From: Oscillospiraceae bacterium Marseille-Q3528 | GTDB lineage: Bacteria; Bacillota; Clostridia; Lachnospirales; Lachnospiraceae | Length of the DNA: 64,000 nucleotides | Assembly (NCBI GenBank): GCA_018223385.1 | Contig: JAGTTR010000009.1 | Span: 1 to 64,000, forward strand | Reading direction: 5' to 3' | Part shown: positions 61,677 through 64,000 of the stretch, piece after piece | Position numbering within the stretch: the stretch's first letter is position 1 | Layout: every line of letters starts with the position of its first letter | The notes under the pieces: generated by a model | Database searches by the model: none | What the model was told of the DNA's origin: nothing | Seen by the model: only the letters and a program-made list of their open reading frames with translations | Program-made: the position numbers and the translations under genes

Positions 61677-63041
61677 ATGATAAATATGTTTGAGGTCAAT
61701 GAGACCAATAAGATGATTGAGCAGGAAAATCTGGATGTGCGTACCATTACCCTGGGCATCAGCCTTCTGGACTGTATCGACGCGGATCTTTCTACTCTGA
61801 ACAGAAAAATCTATGAAAAAATCACCACGGTGGCCAAAGATCTGGTGGCTGTGGGTAAAGAGATAGAAAATAATTATGGCATTCCCATTGTGAATAAGCG
61901 GATTTCCGTGACCCCCATCGCGCTGGTGGGTGGCGCTGCCTGCAAATCCCCGGCGGATTTCGTCACCATTGCGAAAACACTGGATGAGGCAGCCAAGACC
62001 GTGGGCGTGAACTTCATCGGCGGTTACTCGGCGCTGGTGTCTAAGGGCATGACCACGGGGGATGAGAATCTGATTCTTTCTATCCCGGAGGCACTGGCCT
62101 GCACCGAGCGGGTGTGCAGCTCCATCAATGTGGGCTCCACCAAGTGCGGTATTGATATGGATGCAGTCCGTCTCTTAGGACAGGTGGTACACGACACGGC
62201 AGAGCACACGAAGGAGCAGGATTCCCTGGGCTGTGCCAAGCTGGTGGTGTTCTGCAATGCGCCGGATGACAACCCGTTCATGGCGGGCGCTTTCCACGGC
62301 GTCACCGAGGCAGATGCGGTGATCAATGTGGGCGTCAGCGGCCCGGGCGTGGTAAAGACTGCCCTGGAAAAGGTACGGGGCGAGAGCTTCGAGGTGCTGT
62401 GCGAGACCATCAAGAAGACGGCCTTCAAGATCACCCGTGTGGGACAGCTGGTGGCAAAGGAAGCCAGCGCCAAGCTGCATATTCCCTTTGGCATCATCGA
62501 TCTGTCCCTGGCGCCGACCCCGGCGGTGGGCGACAGCGTGGCAGATATCCTGAAGGAGATCGGTCTGGAGCATCCAGGTGCCCCGGGCACGACGGCAGCG
62601 CTGGCGCTGTTGAACGACCAGGTGAAAAAGGGCGGCATCATGGCGTCTTCCTACGTGGGCGGCTTAAGCGGCGCTTTCATTCCGGTGAGCGAGGATCAGG
62701 GCATGATCGACGCGGTGAATGCAGGTGCCCTGACGCTGGAGAAGCTGGAAGCCATGACCTGTGTGTGCTCCGTCGGTCTGGACATGATCGCCATTCCGGG
62801 AGACACCACGCCGGAGACCATTTCCGGTATCATTGCAGACGAGATGGCCATCGGCATGATCAACCAGAAGACCACGGCAGTCCGCGTCATCCCGGTGATC
62901 GGCAAGGGCGTGGGCGAGACGGTGGAATTCGGCGGCCTTCTGGGCTATGCACCCATCATGCCGGTAAATCCGTTCCACTGTGATGCGTTCGTCAACCGGG
63001 GCGGCAGAATCCCGGCACCGGTACACAGCTTCAAGAATTAG
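61677..63041 (+). CDS. PFL/UPF0210 (DUF711) family protein
   Basis: The 454-residue protein is related to the pyruvate formate-lyase/ribonucleotide-reductase barrel but lacks a known glycyl radical site. Typical stretches are [15 protein letters not shown] [26 protein letters not shown] and [16 protein letters not shown]. Function is not established. It is coupled to the ACT protein. Start ATG lies seven bases after AAAGGG. Confidence 0.9.
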   Translation: MINMFEVNETNKMIEQENLDVRTITLGISLLDCIDADLSTLNRKIYEKITTVAKDLVAVGKEIENNYGIPIVNKRISVTPIALVGGAACKSPADFVTIAKTLDEAAKTVGVNFIGGYSALVSKGMTTGDENLILSIPEALACTERVCSSINVGSTKCGIDMDAVRLLGQVVHDTAEHTKEQDSLGCAKLVVFCNAPDDNPFMAGAFHGVTEADAVINVGVSGPGVVKTALEKVRGESFEVLCETIKKTAFKITRVGQLVAKEASAKLHIPFGIIDLSLAPTPAVGDSVADILKEIGLEHPGAPGTTAALALLNDQVKKGGIMASSYVGGLSGAFIPVSEDQGMIDAVNAGALTLEKLEAMTCVCSVGLDMIAIPGDTTPETISGIIADEMAIGMINQKTTAVRVIPVIGKGVGETVEFGGLLGYAPIMPVNPFHCDAFVNRGGRIPAPVHSFKN

Positions 63042-63042
63042 G

Positions 63043-63146
63043 GATATAATGAGCGCAAGTGAGTCACCATGCTGGCATGAGTGACGAACGGCGAATGTGA
63101 TCATGATAGCTGCGTAGCAGTGTCAAGCACGGAACGTGCGAATCAT
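63043..63146 (+). repeat. 104-bp leader repeat, copy B
   Basis: The block is the same length as 32047-32150 and ungapped, with 84 of 104 positions identical. It begins at a perfect -10 box (TATAAT, 63045-63050). Hairpins are GTCAC-C-ATG-CTGG-CAT-GA-GTGAC and GCACG-GAA-CGTGC; the second differs from copy A yet still pairs. It ends 28 bases before the crotonase start codon. Confidence 0.75.
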
Positions 63147-63174
63147 GATATAATATCTGTAAAAGGGGAAAAAG

Positions 63175-63798
63175 ATGGCTGCGGTGGCGTATGAAAAGAA
63201 AGATCATGTGGCGGTGGTCACACTGAAAAATGCCGGAAAACGGCATTGGTCAGAACCGGAATGGATCGCAGAAGTCCAGGCGGCGGTGAAACAGGTGGAG
63301 CGGGATCTGGATGTGTATGTGCTGCTTTTCACAGATGCCGGAGCGTGCAGCAAAGAGATGGCTGCGCCGGATAAACAAAATAACGCAGAGCAGTCCCGGC
63401 AGCTGGAAGAACTATGCGCGGCTGTGCGCAGCCTTCGGGGGCCGGTGATTGCGGCCATGAATGGATTTTCACTGGATGGCAGCTGTGATCTGGTGAAAGC
63501 GTGTGATATCTGCATGGCATCGGAAACGGTGGAGGAGACGGGCCCGGCCAATCAGGTGGTGGCGCCGGAAGCGCTTACAGATACCGCTATGGCGCTGGCT
63601 GTGCAGATCTGTGCCAATGGGCAGATCGCAGTGCAGGAGATCAAACGGTGCGTCAATATGGGGCTGGCGGCAGGAGAAAGCGCTGGTCTGGAATTTGAAC
63701 AGCAGGCTTTTGCCCTGTGCAATGCCACGGAAGATAAGCGCATTGGCATGGGTGCATACTTGCGTCATGAGAGCGAGAAAAAGTTTCAATATCGGTAA
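63175..63798 (+). CDS. Crotonase-like protein with internal deletion
   Basis: This 207-residue enoyl-CoA hydratase/isomerase-type protein has the first oxyanion-loop region (PVIAAMNGFSLDGSCDLVKACDICMASE), but then jumps straight to ETGPANQVVAPEALTDTAMALA. About 45 residues that usually carry the FGQPE..G..PG.GGT region and a catalytic glutamate are missing. Length is about 50 residues below the family norm. It is probably inactive as a hydratase. The frame is open and has an AAAAGGGG RBS, so it may still be made. Confidence 0.75.
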   Translation: MAAVAYEKKDHVAVVTLKNAGKRHWSEPEWIAEVQAAVKQVERDLDVYVLLFTDAGACSKEMAAPDKQNNAEQSRQLEELCAAVRSLRGPVIAAMNGFSLDGSCDLVKACDICMASETVEETGPANQVVAPEALTDTAMALAVQICANGQIAVQEIKRCVNMGLAAGESAGLEFEQQAFALCNATEDKRIGMGAYLRHESEKKFQYR

Positions 63799-63805
63799 AA
63801 GAAAA

Positions 63806-63844
63806 GAGAACCCCGAAGGTCGGATGAGACTTTCGGGGTTCTTT
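63806..63844 (+). terminator. Intrinsic terminator after the crotonase gene
   Basis: AGAACCCCGAA pairs with TTCGGGGTTCT around a loop with further pairing, followed by TTT. The near-symmetric form could serve both strands. Confidence 0.8.
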
Positions 63845-64000
63845 CGCATCGTATGATATCCGTTGTTACTTTTGCTGGTGGTAGCAGGCTTTACAAATAT
63901 ACATGGGCAGGCGCATCCGGGTGGCATTGTCAGGGAAGAAGAATCAGCCCTCGGGTGTATTCGTTCACAGGAAGCCGGTGAAAACGTGCACCCGCCGCAG
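63845..64000. other. Window end, no gene called
   Basis: The last 156 bases contain a short minus-strand frame ending YICKACYHQQK (a CxxC pair), closed upstream by a stop codon. It may be the end of a frameshifted or very small zinc-binding protein. Not enough sequence to decide. Confidence 0.3.

Noticed and set aside
1..64000. CRISPR arrays, insertion sequences with transposases, and replication or conjugation genes.
   Set aside because: None seen: no regularly spaced repeats of 25-40 bases, no transposase-like protein, no relaxase, no type IV coupling protein and no replication initiator.

Overview
The window is a chromosomal segment of a gut-type Firmicute, most likely a Lachnospiraceae (Clostridia). 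The basis is the HydE/HydG/HydF [FeFe]-hydrogenase maturation operon, sortase-assembled SpaA-type pili with LPSTG anchors, strong AGGAGG ribosome binding sites, and family-level resemblance of the core genes (polA-coaE-yycJ, ACT/UPF0210 pair, hisHF). Core genes look clearly GC-rich by eye. Two stretches, about 36.4-38.7 kb and 40.8-50.8 kb, are clearly AT-rich and look acquired. No species can be named from the sequence alone.

Layout: (1) 0-0.45 kb: 3' end of a 23S rRNA gene with a terminator and no 5S gene behind it. (2) 0.5-14.3 kb: a surface-fibre locus. A BTAD/winged-helix regulator is followed by a leader with a candidate attenuator, a VWA/CnaB tip adhesin, a major pilin, two class C sortases, a pilin-like protein without sorting signal, two TasA/CalY-like proteins, two membrane-anchored surface proteins and, after a terminator, a SipW-type signal peptidase. 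Sortase-built and SipW/TasA-type fibre genes are therefore merged in one locus. (3) 14.9-27.7 kb: housekeeping genes: TRIC channel, sirtuin-like protein, a frameshifted glycosylase-like gene, hisHF, ung, an SpoU methylase, hydrogenase maturation behind a long leader with two terminators, a YgjP-type metallopeptidase, and a MATE pump with its MerR regulator and operator.

(4) 27.7-38.5 kb: accessory island. A 38-residue protein, a WYL regulator and an unusual protein with six helicase-associated repeats around a Vsr-like nuclease core form a candidate defence operon. An RX4H (HEPN) protein follows a 104-bp repeat, and then a DUF4186 / deformylase-like / MazG-like / SRAP run, an SDR enzyme, two unknown AT-rich genes, a flavin-binding protein and a Fic remnant. 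(5) 38.67-50.89 kb: an integrative element of about 12.2 kb bounded by 13-bp direct repeats at the 5' end of a low-molecular-weight tyrosine phosphatase gene, with its tyrosine integrase at the right end. It carries decayed genes (ArsR, shikimate dehydrogenase, GH172 with an early amber codon), an AAA/PD-(D/E)XK protein, two XRE + coiled-coil modules, a tRNA-Thr-like gene, a metallophosphoesterase, and an HTH / GIY-YIG-DUF2075 / MazG operon.

(6) 50.9-64 kb: core genome again: the phosphatase, an ABC transporter with a secreted YhgE/Pip-like partner, an orphan zf-HC2 protein, polA, coaE, yycJ, an ACT protein, a UPF0210 protein, a second copy of the 104-bp repeat and an internally deleted crotonase.

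The best candidates for undescribed biology are the WYL / HA-repeat-nuclease operon, the HTH-GIY-YIG/DUF2075-MazG operon, the duplicated XRE + coiled-coil modules with an RBS-masking hairpin, and the 104-bp repeat that sits as a leader in front of two unrelated genes.
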